Assembly (NCBI GenBank): GCA_964586155.1
Contig: CAZPHC010000006.1
Span: 124,001 to 188,000, forward strand
Source of the DNA: SXNM01 sp964586155
GTDB taxonomy: Bacteria > Myxococcota_A > UBA9042
Direction of reading: 5' to 3'
DNA: 64,000 nt
The translations under genes were made by a program, and so were the position numbers. Shown here piece by piece: positions 1-11,648 of this stretch; within the stretch, counting starts at the first letter, position 1, and every line of letters starts with the position of its first letter. The notes beneath the pieces were generated by a model that saw nothing but the letters and a program-made list of their open reading frames with translations, was not told the DNA's origin and did not search any database.

Positions 1-1
1 C

Positions 2-283
2 GACCAGCGGCCACCGCTGAGCTGGCCGCTCGACGACGACGCCTGGCTCACGCGCGTGTTCGCGGCCGACGCCCAACGCGATCGGCTGTCCGCGAGCAAC
101 AGCGTCGCCTTCAGCGCGGGCGAGGGGCGCTCTGCCGGCGAGCGCATCCAGGTCGTGTTCGCCAGCCGCGCTGCGGTCGCGGTGCTCGGCGCGCCGCCGA
201 CCTTGCGCGTGCTGCTGGACGATCAGGGCGAGCTGCTGCGGATCGAGCGCGTCGAGCGCGCGGCGGCTGGGGAGGCGGCATGA
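2..283 (+). CDS. C-terminal end of an unrecognised protein (5' truncated)
   Basis: The open frame enters from the left edge of the window and ends in TGA that overlaps the ATG of the next gene (ATGA), so the two are translationally coupled. About 93 residues are visible. They are rich in Arg, Ala, Val and Asp, with no membrane segment and no motif I recognise. Genes just upstream of TgpA-type transglutaminases are often MoxR ATPases or DUF58 proteins, but this tail does not show a recognisable DUF58 ending, so no function is assigned. The GTG at 56 is inside the frame and is probably not the true start, because the frame is open before it. Confidence 0.6.
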   Translation, partial: DQRPPLSWPLDDDAWLTRVFAADAQRDRLSASNSVAFSAGEGRSAGERIQVVFASRAAVAVLGAPPTLRVLLDDQGELLRIERVERAAAGEAA

Positions 284-2772
284 GCGCGCGTCCAGGCCCT
301 GCCGCGGGCATCGCCCCGTCGTCCCTGCCGGGCGCGCCGCGTTCGCCGCAGCTCAGCGCCGGCATCGCCAGCGCCGGCGCCAACGCCGCGGGGTTCTCGC
401 GCACGTTCCTGCTGACGAGCTATGGGCTCGTCACGGTGGCGTTTTTTGCCGTGGCATCGAGCGGCCAGATCGGCCTCGTCGCGCCGGCCGCGTTCGTCGT
501 GGCGCTCGTGGCGAGCCTGATCGTGCCGCAATCGCCGACGCCACAGCCCGAGCGCGCGCGCATCTGGACCGGTGCGCTGGTGCTGACGCTGCTGGCGCTC
601 GTCGGCTGGTCGATCCAGGACGACAACTGGCTGCTGCACTCGCTGGAATTCGCGTTGGCGATGACGGCGAGCCGCCTGTTCCAACGGCGCTACGCCAAGG
701 ACTGGCTGCAGCTCTACGCGCTGAGCTTCCTGCTGGTGCTGGTCGCGGCGGTGATCCACCCGACGATGGTCTTCGCCCTGAGCTTCATCGTCTACGCGGT
801 GCTCGCCATCTGGGCCCTGGCGATGCTGCACATCGTGCGCCAGATCGAGATCGCGACCCATACCACGCCCGAGGAGGTCGAACCCGAGACGCACGGCCCC
901 GACCGCAAGCGCTGGTGGCAGCGACGGGCCAAGGTCGCGCCGACCCGGACGCCTCTGCCCGACGGTCCGATCACCGCCGAGACCCTGGAGTGGCGCAGCC
1001 GCAAGCTCGTCGGCCGCGGCTTCTTGCTCGGCAGCAGCCTGATGGCGGTCGGCGCGCTGGCGGCGTCGATGCTCTTCTTCTTGATGTTCCCGCGCATCGG
1101 CATGGGCTTCTTCTTCGCCCGCACCCGCGCCGGCCAGAGCGTGACGGGCTTCTCGGACGAGGTGAAGCTCGGCGGCTTCGGTCGCATCAAGTCCAGCGCC
1201 GAGGTCGTGATGCGCGTCAGCTTCCCCGAGGAGCCTGATCGCCTCGATGAATCGCTGCGGATCCGCGGCCTCTCGTTCGACACCTTTGACGGGCGCAATT
1301 GGTCGCGCAGCGAGGAGCAGGCCTGGACGGCCCGCCGCACCGGCCAGCGCTTCGATCTGCGCACGTGGGAGCTGCCCGACGAGGACACGCGCACCTGGCA
1401 GGCGCGCATCTACCTCGAGCCGCTGCAGACCGAGAATTCCGTGCTGTTCGCGCCTGTGGGCACGCGGTCGGTCGAGTGGCTCGACAGCCAGTTCGATTCG
1501 CTGCGTGGCCGGCGCAAGCGCGTCGAGGTGACGACCACCGGTGATCTGCGCTACGTCGCGAGCAAGGATCTCGCGCTCTCGTACCTCGTCACCGTCAGCG
1601 AGCCGCGCTCGGAGTCCGTGCGGCGGCGCCTGCTGGCCAGCGCGGCCGGCGAGACGCCCAAGGCCCTGCGCGATCGCTACACGCAGCTGCCGGAGGATCT
1701 CGACCCGCGCATCGCCCGGCTCGCTGCCGAGCTGATGGTCGGCGACACCGAGATGGAGCGCATCTTCGCGCTCGAGTCGCGCCTGCGCCGCGACTGGACG
1801 TACTCGCTCGAGGGCGACCAGGACAACGACGCGCCGCTGCAGGACTTCCTCTTTGGCCGCAAATCCGGCCACTGCGAGTACTTCGCCACCTCGATGGCCG
1901 TGATGCTGCGGACCCAGGGCGTGCCGGCGCGGGTGGTCAACGGCTTCCTCGGTGGCGAACGAAACGATTTCGGCGACTATCGCATGATCAAGCAGGGCGA
2001 CGCCCATAGCTGGGTCGAGGTCTGGGTGCCCGGCGTCGGCTGGCAGACCTTCGATCCGACCCCGGCGGCCGGCCAGCTCGCGCCCCTGGCCGAAGGCGTC
2101 GCCGCGGCGATGCGGCGCTTTGCCGATGGTGCCGCGATGCTCTGGTACTCGTGGATCGTCGAGTACGACCTCGAGCGCCAGGTCGGCCTCCTGCGGGACA
2201 TCGGGCGGCTGTTCAAGAGCATGAGCGGTGGCCTGCAGCTGCCGGGGCGCTCCAGCAGCGGCCTGCGCCAGATCGAGGACGAGAGTGAGGCCCCGCCCGC
2301 GCCGACCGAGGGCCAGGGCTTGCCGCCTTGGTGGCCCGCGCCGGCCGCGGCGTTGGCGATCGTCGCCGGGCTGTTGGTCTGGCGGCAGCGCCAGCGCGAC
2401 GGCCGCGACCAATTCGATGTCGCCATCGCGCGGCAAGTCGAGAGGATGCAGGGGGCGCTGGCCGTGCTGGAGCTCGCGCGCACGCCACACGAGACGTGGC
2501 ATCGCGTCGCCGAGCGGGCGAGCGCCGCTGGCCACGCGGGGCTGGGCGCCGCTCTCGCCGCGTTCGCTCGCGAGTGGGATCAGGCGCGCTGGCGCGACCC
2601 GTCCGACACCTCGGCCCGCGCACGGGCGCTGGGCGCGGCCCGACAGGCCACCGAGGTGGCGCGTGACCACGCCAAGGCGGCGCAGGCGCGCCATCGCTTG
2701 CGCCCGGGCGGCGGCCCGGCGACACTACAGACCACGGAGGTCGCCGACGCGGCGTCTGTCGGGAGGTCGTGA
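280..2772 (+). CDS. TgpA-type membrane transglutaminase-like protein
   Basis: An 830-aa inner-membrane protein of the DUF3488/transglutaminase-core/DUF4129 family. A cluster of hydrophobic segments occupies roughly residues 45-190, with another near 250-275 (LFFLMFPRIG). The soluble part carries the cysteine-protease-fold triad: Cys532 in GHCEYFATS, His576 in GDAHSWVEVW and Asp592 in TFDPTPA. A last membrane segment near 690 is followed by a cytoplasmic tail. Members such as Pseudomonas TgpA have periplasmic transglutaminase-like domains; the substrate here is unknown. Length and domain order are normal for the family. The start overlaps the previous stop (ATGA), and the stop overlaps the following ATG by one base, so this is the middle gene of an operon. 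Confidence 0.9.
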   Translation: MSARPGPAAGIAPSSLPGAPRSPQLSAGIASAGANAAGFSRTFLLTSYGLVTVAFFAVASSGQIGLVAPAAFVVALVASLIVPQSPTPQPERARIWTGALVLTLLALVGWSIQDDNWLLHSLEFALAMTASRLFQRRYAKDWLQLYALSFLLVLVAAVIHPTMVFALSFIVYAVLAIWALAMLHIVRQIEIATHTTPEEVEPETHGPDRKRWWQRRAKVAPTRTPLPDGPITAETLEWRSRKLVGRGFLLGSSLMAVGALAASMLFFLMFPRIGMGFFFARTRAGQSVTGFSDEVKLGGFGRIKSSAEVVMRVSFPEEPDRLDESLRIRGLSFDTFDGRNWSRSEEQAWTARRTGQRFDLRTWELPDEDTRTWQARIYLEPLQTENSVLFAPVGTRSVEWLDSQFDSLRGRRKRVEVTTTGDLRYVASKDLALSYLVTVSEPRSESVRRRLLASAAGETPKALRDRYTQLPEDLDPRIARLAAELMVGDTEMERIFALESRLRRDWTYSLEGDQDNDAPLQDFLFGRKSGHCEYFATSMAVMLRTQGVPARVVNGFLGGERNDFGDYRMIKQGDAHSWVEVWVPGVGWQTFDPTPAAGQLAPLAEGVAAAMRRFADGAAMLWYSWIVEYDLERQVGLLRDIGRLFKSMSGGLQLPGRSSSGLRQIEDESEAPPAPTEGQGLPPWWPAPAAALAIVAGLLVWRQRQRDGRDQFDVAIARQVERMQGALAVLELARTPHETWHRVAERASAAGHAGLGAALAAFAREWDQARWRDPSDTSARARALGAARQATEVARDHAKAAQARHRLRPGGGPATLQTTEVADAASVGRS

Positions 2773-3494
2773 TGAGGCTCGAGAGTCGCCACAGCGCTTC
2801 GCCTTGGACCCGCGCCTGGGCCGCGTTGCTCGTCGTGCTGCTCGGCGTCGGGCCGGTCGGCCTGCACGAGGCAGCCGCCAAGCCGCGCAAGAAGCCTGGA
2901 GCCTCGGCGGTCGGTTCGCTGACCATCGCCAGCCTGACCCGCGGCGCAGCCGTCTTTGTCGACGACAACCAGGTCGGTGTCGTCCCGCTCGACGCACCGC
3001 TGGAGTTGAGCCCTGGCGTCTCCCACGTCGTGCGCTTGCAGAAGCGTGGTTTTTCGACCTTCGTCGAGACGGTGAAGCTCGCCGCGGGCGAGGAGCGCGA
3101 GATCGAGGCCGACCTCGTGCCGTCCGGCGGCGTGCTCAAGGTGCAGTGCAACGTGCGCCGGGCGCAGATCCTGCTCGACGGCAAGCAGATCGGCGTGACG
3201 CCCTTCGACGGCGACGTCGCGCCCGGCAAGCATCAGCTGCAGGTCGGCGCGGCCGGCAAGCTCGCCGATACACGCGTGGTCGAGGTCGTCGCTGGCGAAG
3301 AGCTGAGCATCGACGTCACGCTCAAGGACGTGCCGCCGCCGATCGTCGAAGAGGACGACTCGCTGTTCGGCCGCTGGTGGTTCTGGACCGCTGTCGGAAC
3401 CGCGGTCGTCAGCGGCGTGACCCTCGGCGTGCTCTCGCAGCGCGAGATCAAGGTCGAGCCGGCGGCCGCGAACCACTCGATCACGCTGCCGTAG
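2772..3494 (+). CDS. Secreted or anchored PEGA-domain protein
   Basis: About 240 aa. A GGAGG sits five bases before the ATG chosen here; a GTG one codon upstream is the alternative. The N-terminus is a signal peptide (basic start, then AALLVVLLGVGPVG). Two PEGA-like beta modules follow, at roughly residues 45-115 and 117-180, each with the typical pattern of a short hydrophobic strand, VFVDD/ILLDGKQIG, a proline, and PGxH. A C-terminal membrane segment (WFWTAVGTAVVSGVTLGVLS) ends the protein, so the PEGA modules should lie outside the inner membrane. PEGA domains are common in myxobacterial surface proteins and their ligand is generally unknown. It is coupled to the transglutaminase gene by a one-base stop/start overlap. 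Confidence 0.85.
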   Translation: MRLESRHSASPWTRAWAALLVVLLGVGPVGLHEAAAKPRKKPGASAVGSLTIASLTRGAAVFVDDNQVGVVPLDAPLELSPGVSHVVRLQKRGFSTFVETVKLAAGEEREIEADLVPSGGVLKVQCNVRRAQILLDGKQIGVTPFDGDVAPGKHQLQVGAAGKLADTRVVEVVAGEELSIDVTLKDVPPPIVEEDDSLFGRWWFWTAVGTAVVSGVTLGVLSQREIKVEPAAANHSITLP

Positions 3495-3528
3495 CGAGCC
3501 CTGCGCGGCGCCTCGACGCCTCGACTCG

Positions 3529-4887
3529 CTAGGCGGCCGACGCCGCAGAGTCGTTGGCCTCGTCGCCCTTGGGGTCGCGGCGGCAGACCTCGACCCGCTG
3601 GATCTTCTTGGCGTCGACCTCGAGCACCTTCACCTCCAGGCCGTCGGCCTCGAAGGTGTCCCCGACCGAAGGCATGCGGCCGAGGTGGTGCAGGACGTAG
3701 CCCGCGACCGTCGAGTAGCTCTGCTCCTCGGCAAGCTCGATGCGGACCTCGGTGGCCAGGTCGCGCATGTCTGCGGCGCCGTCGACGCGCCAGCGGTCGG
3801 TGCCGATCGACTCGAACATCGGCTCGAACTCGTCGAATTCATCGTAGATGTCGCCGACCAGCTCTTCGAGGATGTCCTCGAGCGAGATGATGCCCGCGGT
3901 GCCGCCGTGCTCGTCGACGACGACCGCGACGTGGACGGCGTTCGAGCGGAAGGTCTGCAGCAGCGTGCTCGCCTTCTGCGATTCGGGCACGAAGATCGGT
4001 TCGCGGACGTGGTTGCGCAGCTCGAAGGTGCCGGCGCGCACCTCGGCCTCGGCCTCGATCAGCTGCTTGGCGTAGAACAGGCCGATGACGTGGTCGGGGC
4101 CGCCGTCGAAGATCGGGTAGCGCGAGTAGCCGTTCTCGCGGACGATCTCGAGGATCTGCTCGGCCTTGGCGTCCACCGGGATGCCGACCATCTCGGTGCG
4201 CGGTGTCATGATCGCGCGGATCGGCGTGTCCCAGAGGTCGAACACGTTCTTGAGCAGGTCGCCGCGGCTGACGTCGATTGAGCCCTCTTCGGAGCCGATG
4301 CGGACCATGTCCTCGATCTGCTCCTCGGTGACGAGGAAGCCCGAGGCGTCGGCGTCGACGCCCAGCATCCGCACCAGGGCCTTGGACAGCCAGGTCAGGC
4401 CCGACGTCAGCCATCGGGTCGCGAGGTGGAAGCCGTAGACCAGCCAGAACGGGCGCAGGAACCACTCCGGGCGGGTCTTGGCCAGGGTCTTGGGCACGAT
4501 CTCGCCGATGATGAGCACCGCGAGGGTCAGGGCGAAGATGCTGACGCTGACGAACGAGTCGTTGAGCCAAGGCGGCAGCAACGTCGTCTTGGCCAGGTCG
4601 AGCGTGACGGTCGTCACTAGCGACGACGCCAGGATGTTGACCAGCGTGTTGCCGGCCAGCAGCGCCGTGAGCACGGTCGAGTGGTCGCGCAGCCAGAGCT
4701 CGAAGAAGCCCTTGGGCCCGAGCTTCTGCTCCAACATCTTGCGCACGCGATGCTCGCCCATGCTCGTGATCGCGGTCTCGGAGCCGGCGAAGAGGAACGA
4801 CAGGGCAAGGCAGATGGCAACGGCGACGAGGCTCAACACTGCGTCGTCGCCGCCGGTAGGCGGAGGTTGGTCCAACATCAACTCCAC
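3529..4887 (-). CDS. CNNM/CorC-HlyC family membrane protein with CBS pair
   Basis: A 452-aa protein with the standard order of this family: an N-terminal DUF21/CNNM membrane domain (about residues 15-190, including SLLFAGSETA-like sequence), a CBS pair (about 210-340, with the TPRTEM motif and SRYPIFD), and a C-terminal CorC_HlyC domain ending in IQRVEVCRR. Relatives take part in magnesium/cobalt homeostasis or ion efflux; older 'hemolysin' names are misleading. The frame opens with GTG at 4887, but an ATG three codons in (4878), with GGAG close before it, is equally possible. A promoter-like element lies just upstream. The gene converges on the PEGA gene. Confidence 0.9.
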   Translation of the reverse strand: MELMLDQPPPTGGDDAVLSLVAVAICLALSFLFAGSETAITSMGEHRVRKMLEQKLGPKGFFELWLRDHSTVLTALLAGNTLVNILASSLVTTVTLDLAKTTLLPPWLNDSFVSVSIFALTLAVLIIGEIVPKTLAKTRPEWFLRPFWLVYGFHLATRWLTSGLTWLSKALVRMLGVDADASGFLVTEEQIEDMVRIGSEEGSIDVSRGDLLKNVFDLWDTPIRAIMTPRTEMVGIPVDAKAEQILEIVRENGYSRYPIFDGGPDHVIGLFYAKQLIEAEAEVRAGTFELRNHVREPIFVPESQKASTLLQTFRSNAVHVAVVVDEHGGTAGIISLEDILEELVGDIYDEFDEFEPMFESIGTDRWRVDGAADMRDLATEVRIELAEEQSYSTVAGYVLHHLGRMPSVGDTFEADGLEVKVLEVDAKKIQRVEVCRRDPKGDEANDSAASAA

Positions 4888-4923
4888 AGCCGTGATTGAA
4901 TTCCCGGCTTTCCCTTGCCCATC

Positions 4924-4952
4924 ACGCTAGCAGCTTTGCGCGATCGATCCAA
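4924..4952 (-). promoter_or_regulatory. Putative promoter of the CorC-type gene
   Basis: Reading the minus strand, TTGGAT is followed by exactly 17 bases and TAGCGT, about 37 bases before the GTG start. It has the same architecture as several other putative promoters in this window. Confidence 0.4.
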
Positions 4953-5013
4953 TCCTTTGCACATCGCATTCTTGGCGGATCGTGTCCGCGACGTCGGCCG
5001 TGGCGCGTCGGAG

Positions 5014-5574
5014 CTAGCGCGTCGGATCCTTGCCGCAGACGCCGACGGCGCCGGCCGACACGTACATCGTGGAGTTCTTGATGCAGTGCGGCATCTCGGC
5101 GTTCCAGGCCGAGCAATCGGCGTCGGCCTTGCAGGACTTGCCGCAGAGCTTGACCGGCTCGGCCGAGGTGCGTGCGGCGTTGCCACCCGAGCGCGTCTTC
5201 TCGAACACGGCGGTGAAGGTGACGCCGAGGCTATCGTCGACGCTGCACGGGGTCGTGGCGTCGCTGCCCGTCGTGCTGCAGGCGTTGTTCTTGGTGCAGA
5301 AGCGGACCGCCGGGTCGTAGCCGACGAGGAAGCTGCCGGCGACGCAATGGCCGTACGCGCAGTCCGCTGCGGTATCGCAGGGCTTGCCGTGCTCCAGGCC
5401 GGTCGCGTTCTTGACCGGTGGGCATTGCCACCACGGGCCGGTGCGGGTGTTGGCCGTGCCGCCCGAGGTCACGGTCTGGCAGCCGACGAGCGCGACGCCG
5501 GCGAGGACCAGCGACGCCACGATCGTGGCGCGACGCGTGGTGGACGGCGAGGGCAGGGTGGCGAAGATCGGCAT
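5014..5574 (-). CDS. Small Cys-rich lipoprotein of unknown function
   Basis: 186 aa. The ATG used is preceded by AGGAG five bases away; the open frame extends much further upstream, but only in antisense-type low-likelihood sequence. A lipoprotein signal peptide is visible (IVASLVLAGVALVGC), so the mature protein should be tethered by a lipidated Cys. The rest contains about twelve cysteines in spaced pairs (for example PCDTAADCAYGHC and CGKSCKADADCSAW), typical of disulfide-rich surface proteins of this genome type. No catalytic motif is visible. It follows the kelch gene on the same strand but has its own promoter-like element, which overlaps the end of the kelch gene. Confidence 0.8.
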   Translation of the reverse strand: MPIFATLPSPSTTRRATIVASLVLAGVALVGCQTVTSGGTANTRTGPWWQCPPVKNATGLEHGKPCDTAADCAYGHCVAGSFLVGYDPAVRFCTKNNACSTTGSDATTPCSVDDSLGVTFTAVFEKTRSGGNAARTSAEPVKLCGKSCKADADCSAWNAEMPHCIKNSTMYVSAGAVGVCGKDPTR

Positions 5575-5651
5575 CAGGTCTCCTGGGGCGAACGCGGCCA
5601 CGGGGCCGTCGGCGGGGATCGTCGTGGGCACCAGCGCTGGCGCGTCTCCAG

Positions 5652-5681
5652 AGCATAGGATCCCGGGGCGCAAGGCAGCAA
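5652..5681 (-). promoter_or_regulatory. Putative promoter of the small Cys-rich lipoprotein gene
   Basis: On the minus strand TTGCTG, an 18-base spacer and TATGCT precede the gene by about 78 bases, just downstream of the kelch stop codon. Confidence 0.35.
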
Positions 5682-5686
5682 GCCGA

Positions 5687-7062
5687 TCAACTCCCAGCGC
5701 CGCTGCAGAGCTGGGCGCAGGATTCGGCCCGCAGCGGGCAGATGCCGCCGCCGCCAGCGCGCAGACGCGACCAGCTCGGCGCCGCCACGTCGAGGCGCCA
5801 GAGGTCGTCGAGCGCGCCGCAGCGCCCGCGGCCGCCGTAGAGCAGCAGATCGCCGCCGTCGATGCGGACCCAGGCGCCGCCTGCGCGGGCTTCGGGGTCC
5901 TGGGTCGAGGGCTGCAGCAGCGCCGTCGGCGGCGCGCAGGCGTCGGCGATCGGCCCGAGCGGCCCGTCGGTCCGGCCATCGGCGGCGAGGTCGCCCGGCC
6001 GCAGCCGCGTCCACGCGCCCGACGCCAGGTCGAGCCGCCACAGATCGTTGCGCGGCCCCCAATCCGGTTCGTCGCCGCCGAAGACCAGCAGCTGATCGTT
6101 GCCGCTGGCCAGCAACGCCGCGTCGGTCCTGGGCCCCGGCCCCACCCCCAGCGTGGCGATCCGGGTCCACGTCGTCGACGCGGCATGCAGCACGTGGACG
6201 TCACCGTGCACGTCGTCGCCAGCGTCGGCCCCGCCGAAGATCGCGAAGCGATCGCCCAGGCTGGCGCCAGCCATGTTGCGGCGCGCGCCCGGCAGCTGGC
6301 CGCCCGCCGCCGCCAGCTGCCAGCTGGTCGCCGGCATCAGCATCCGCCGCAGCTCGCCCGTCGCGATCGGGATGCCGCCCTGACCGATGTCGCCGCCGAA
6401 GAGCCAGAGCGCCTTCGGGCTCGACGTGGCGATCAGCACGCCGTGGCTGCGGCCCGACACGGCGGCGGTGGCGGTGGTCCACGCCGCGCCGCCGGGTGGC
6501 AGCTTGCGCACCGCGCCGCTCGGTTGCGCTCCTTCGGCGCCGCTGCGGCCTCCGACGACCCAGAGGCTGCCGTCACCCGGATGGCGCGCGGCCATCGCGC
6601 CGACGACGCCGGTCGTGCCGTCGGTCAGCGCCGGCAGCGGCGGCAGCTCGGCGAAGCCGCCGCAGGCGGCGATCCGCGCGCAGCGTCCCTGGGCCGGTTG
6701 CACGTCGCTGTGGCAGTCGTCCGCGATCGGCTCGCCGCCCACGATCGCGAGGCCACCTTCGAACGCCGCCGACGCGGCGAAGGCCCGCGCACCCGGAGGC
6801 GAGGCGCTCGAGCAGCTGGCGTCCGCCGTCGAAGCGTCGTCGCCGCCGACCGCCACGCCGAGCGTGTTGCGGCAGAAGCCAGAGACACAGGTCAGCGGGT
6901 TCGGGCACTCGCCGTCGGGTCCGCAAGCAGCGGGCTGATCACAGCCGGCGGTCGCGAGCAGGGCCAGCGTCGCAAAGGCCGTCGCAAGGGCCAGGCACAC
7001 GGCCCGTGCGTCTTGGATCCGCGCGGCGTCGCGGCGTCGCGTGTCGATCATGGCAGCTGGGT

Positions 7063-7066
<4 letters not shown>
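5687..7066 (-). CDS. Kelch-repeat lipoprotein
   Basis: 459 aa from an ATG that overlaps the stop of the preceding Cys-rich gene (ATGA). A lipoprotein signal (TLALLATAGC) is followed by a short Cys-containing module (CGPDGECPNPLTCVSGFC). At least five kelch-type blades follow, recognisable by GG doublets after hydrophobic strands: LWLFGGD, FAIFGGA, LLVFGGDE, LLLYGGRG, each followed by W about ten to fifteen residues later (NDLWRLDLASGAWTRL). The fold is therefore a beta-propeller exposed at the cell surface or in the periplasm. There is no galactose-oxidase copper site that I can recognise, so a binding rather than catalytic role is likely. It is the last gene of the slt/Cys-rich/kelch operon. 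Confidence 0.85.
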
Positions 7067-10594
<3,528 letters not shown>

Positions 10595-10602
<8 letters not shown>

Positions 10603-11569
10603 CGCGCAACGCGTAGTAGACCCCCAACACCTTGCGCACATACGAGTCCGTCGCAGCGAACGGCGTCGCGTCGCGACGCAGCACGCGCGTCCCGCCGGCA
10701 TGGTACGCAGACAGGACCTTGACCAGGTCGCCGCCGAAGCGATTGGCCAGCAAGCGCAGAAAGCGCGCGCCGGCGGGGATGTTCTGGGCCGGATCGCGCA
10801 GATCGTCTGCGCCCATGGCGCGGCCCGTCTCGGGCAGCAGCTGCATCAGGCCGATCGCGCCCTTGACCGACTGTGCGTCCGGGTTGTAGCCGCTCTCGAC
10901 CTGCATCACCGCGCGCAGCAGATCCGCAGGCAGCTGGTAGCGCGTCGCGGCAGCCTCGATATGGTCCGAGAACGGGCCACGATCGGGGGTCGAGACGGCA
11001 GCCCGGGGCTGCTGTGGTGCCGGCGTGGTGCCGAAGCGACCGCCGCTGTCACGCCGCGGCGCCGGGCTCGTCGTCTCGTTGGCGCGCGCGGTGCCTTCGG
11101 CCTCGCCCGTCGCGCCGGCTCCGCCGCCACCCTTGCCGTTGTCGCTGCCGCGTTCGACCGTGCTGCGCGGCGCGCTGTCGTGGGTTGGCGCCGAGACGTG
11201 CAGGGCACCACCCCGCAACGTGCCGCGCCAGTCGCAGCCGAACGGGGTCTCGCTCGTCGGCACGAGGTAGCAGTCGCCGCGGCCGACGGCCTTCTGCACC
11301 TTGCGCCGCAGGCCGTCGTCGTTGGCGAGCTGGCGCAGGCTCACCGGCCGTGCGACGTCGCCGAAGGTGCACGAGAGCATCAGGGCCGAACAGCGCGGCG
11401 CGGCGCTCGCCGGGCGGGCCCCTGCGCCGAACCAGGCCAGGGCACCAGCGACGGCGGCCACGGCGGCGCGGCGGGAGAAGGCGGCGCCGACCGCGGCCAC
11501 CCGGGCCCGTGGCCACGTCGCACGCCGAAGCGCGCGGGCAGGTTTACAGGCCTCGGCAGCCAGGAGCAT
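10595..11569 (-). CDS. Lytic transglycosylase (SLT domain)
   Basis: 324 aa. The N-terminus carries a signal sequence with a twin-arginine-like SRRAAVAAVAGALAW, so export is expected, possibly by Tat. A short Cys-containing region and a low-complexity Gly/Ala/Thr linker precede a C-terminal SLT domain (about residues 205-324). This contains the catalytic Glu225 in MQVESGYNPDA, the GAIGLMQLLPETG motif, and the family's NIPAGARFL and YHAGG motifs. It should cleave peptidoglycan glycan strands to 1,6-anhydro products in the periplasm. The second of two adjacent ATGs is chosen because a GAGG lies five bases before it. It is the first gene of an operon with the two surface lipoproteins, and is divergent from the nucleotide-sugar genes. 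Confidence 0.88.
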
Positions 11570-11597
11570 CATCGCCTCGTTTCCCCCCCCCGGGTCG

Positions 11598-11626
11598 ATC
11601 CTAGCAAGACTGGGGCGCGCGGGAAA
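11598..11626 (-). promoter_or_regulatory. Putative promoter of the slt/Cys-rich/kelch operon
   Basis: On the minus strand TTTCCC, 17 bases and TAGGAT lie about 29 bases before the transglycosylase start, in the short divergent intergenic region. The -35 is poor; the -10 and spacing fit the local pattern. Confidence 0.3.
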
Positions 11627-11648
11627 CCTGCATTCCTCGGAGGTCTTG

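Noticed and set aside
2..283. Assigning the truncated first gene as DUF58 because such genes precede TgpA
   Set aside because: The visible tail lacks DUF58 features; context alone was judged insufficient.
223..2694. 823-codon open frame antisense to the transglutaminase gene
   Set aside because: High-GC shadow frame: Arg/Gly/Ala/Asp-rich, no ribosome site, and fully covered by a gene with intact catalytic motifs on the other strand.
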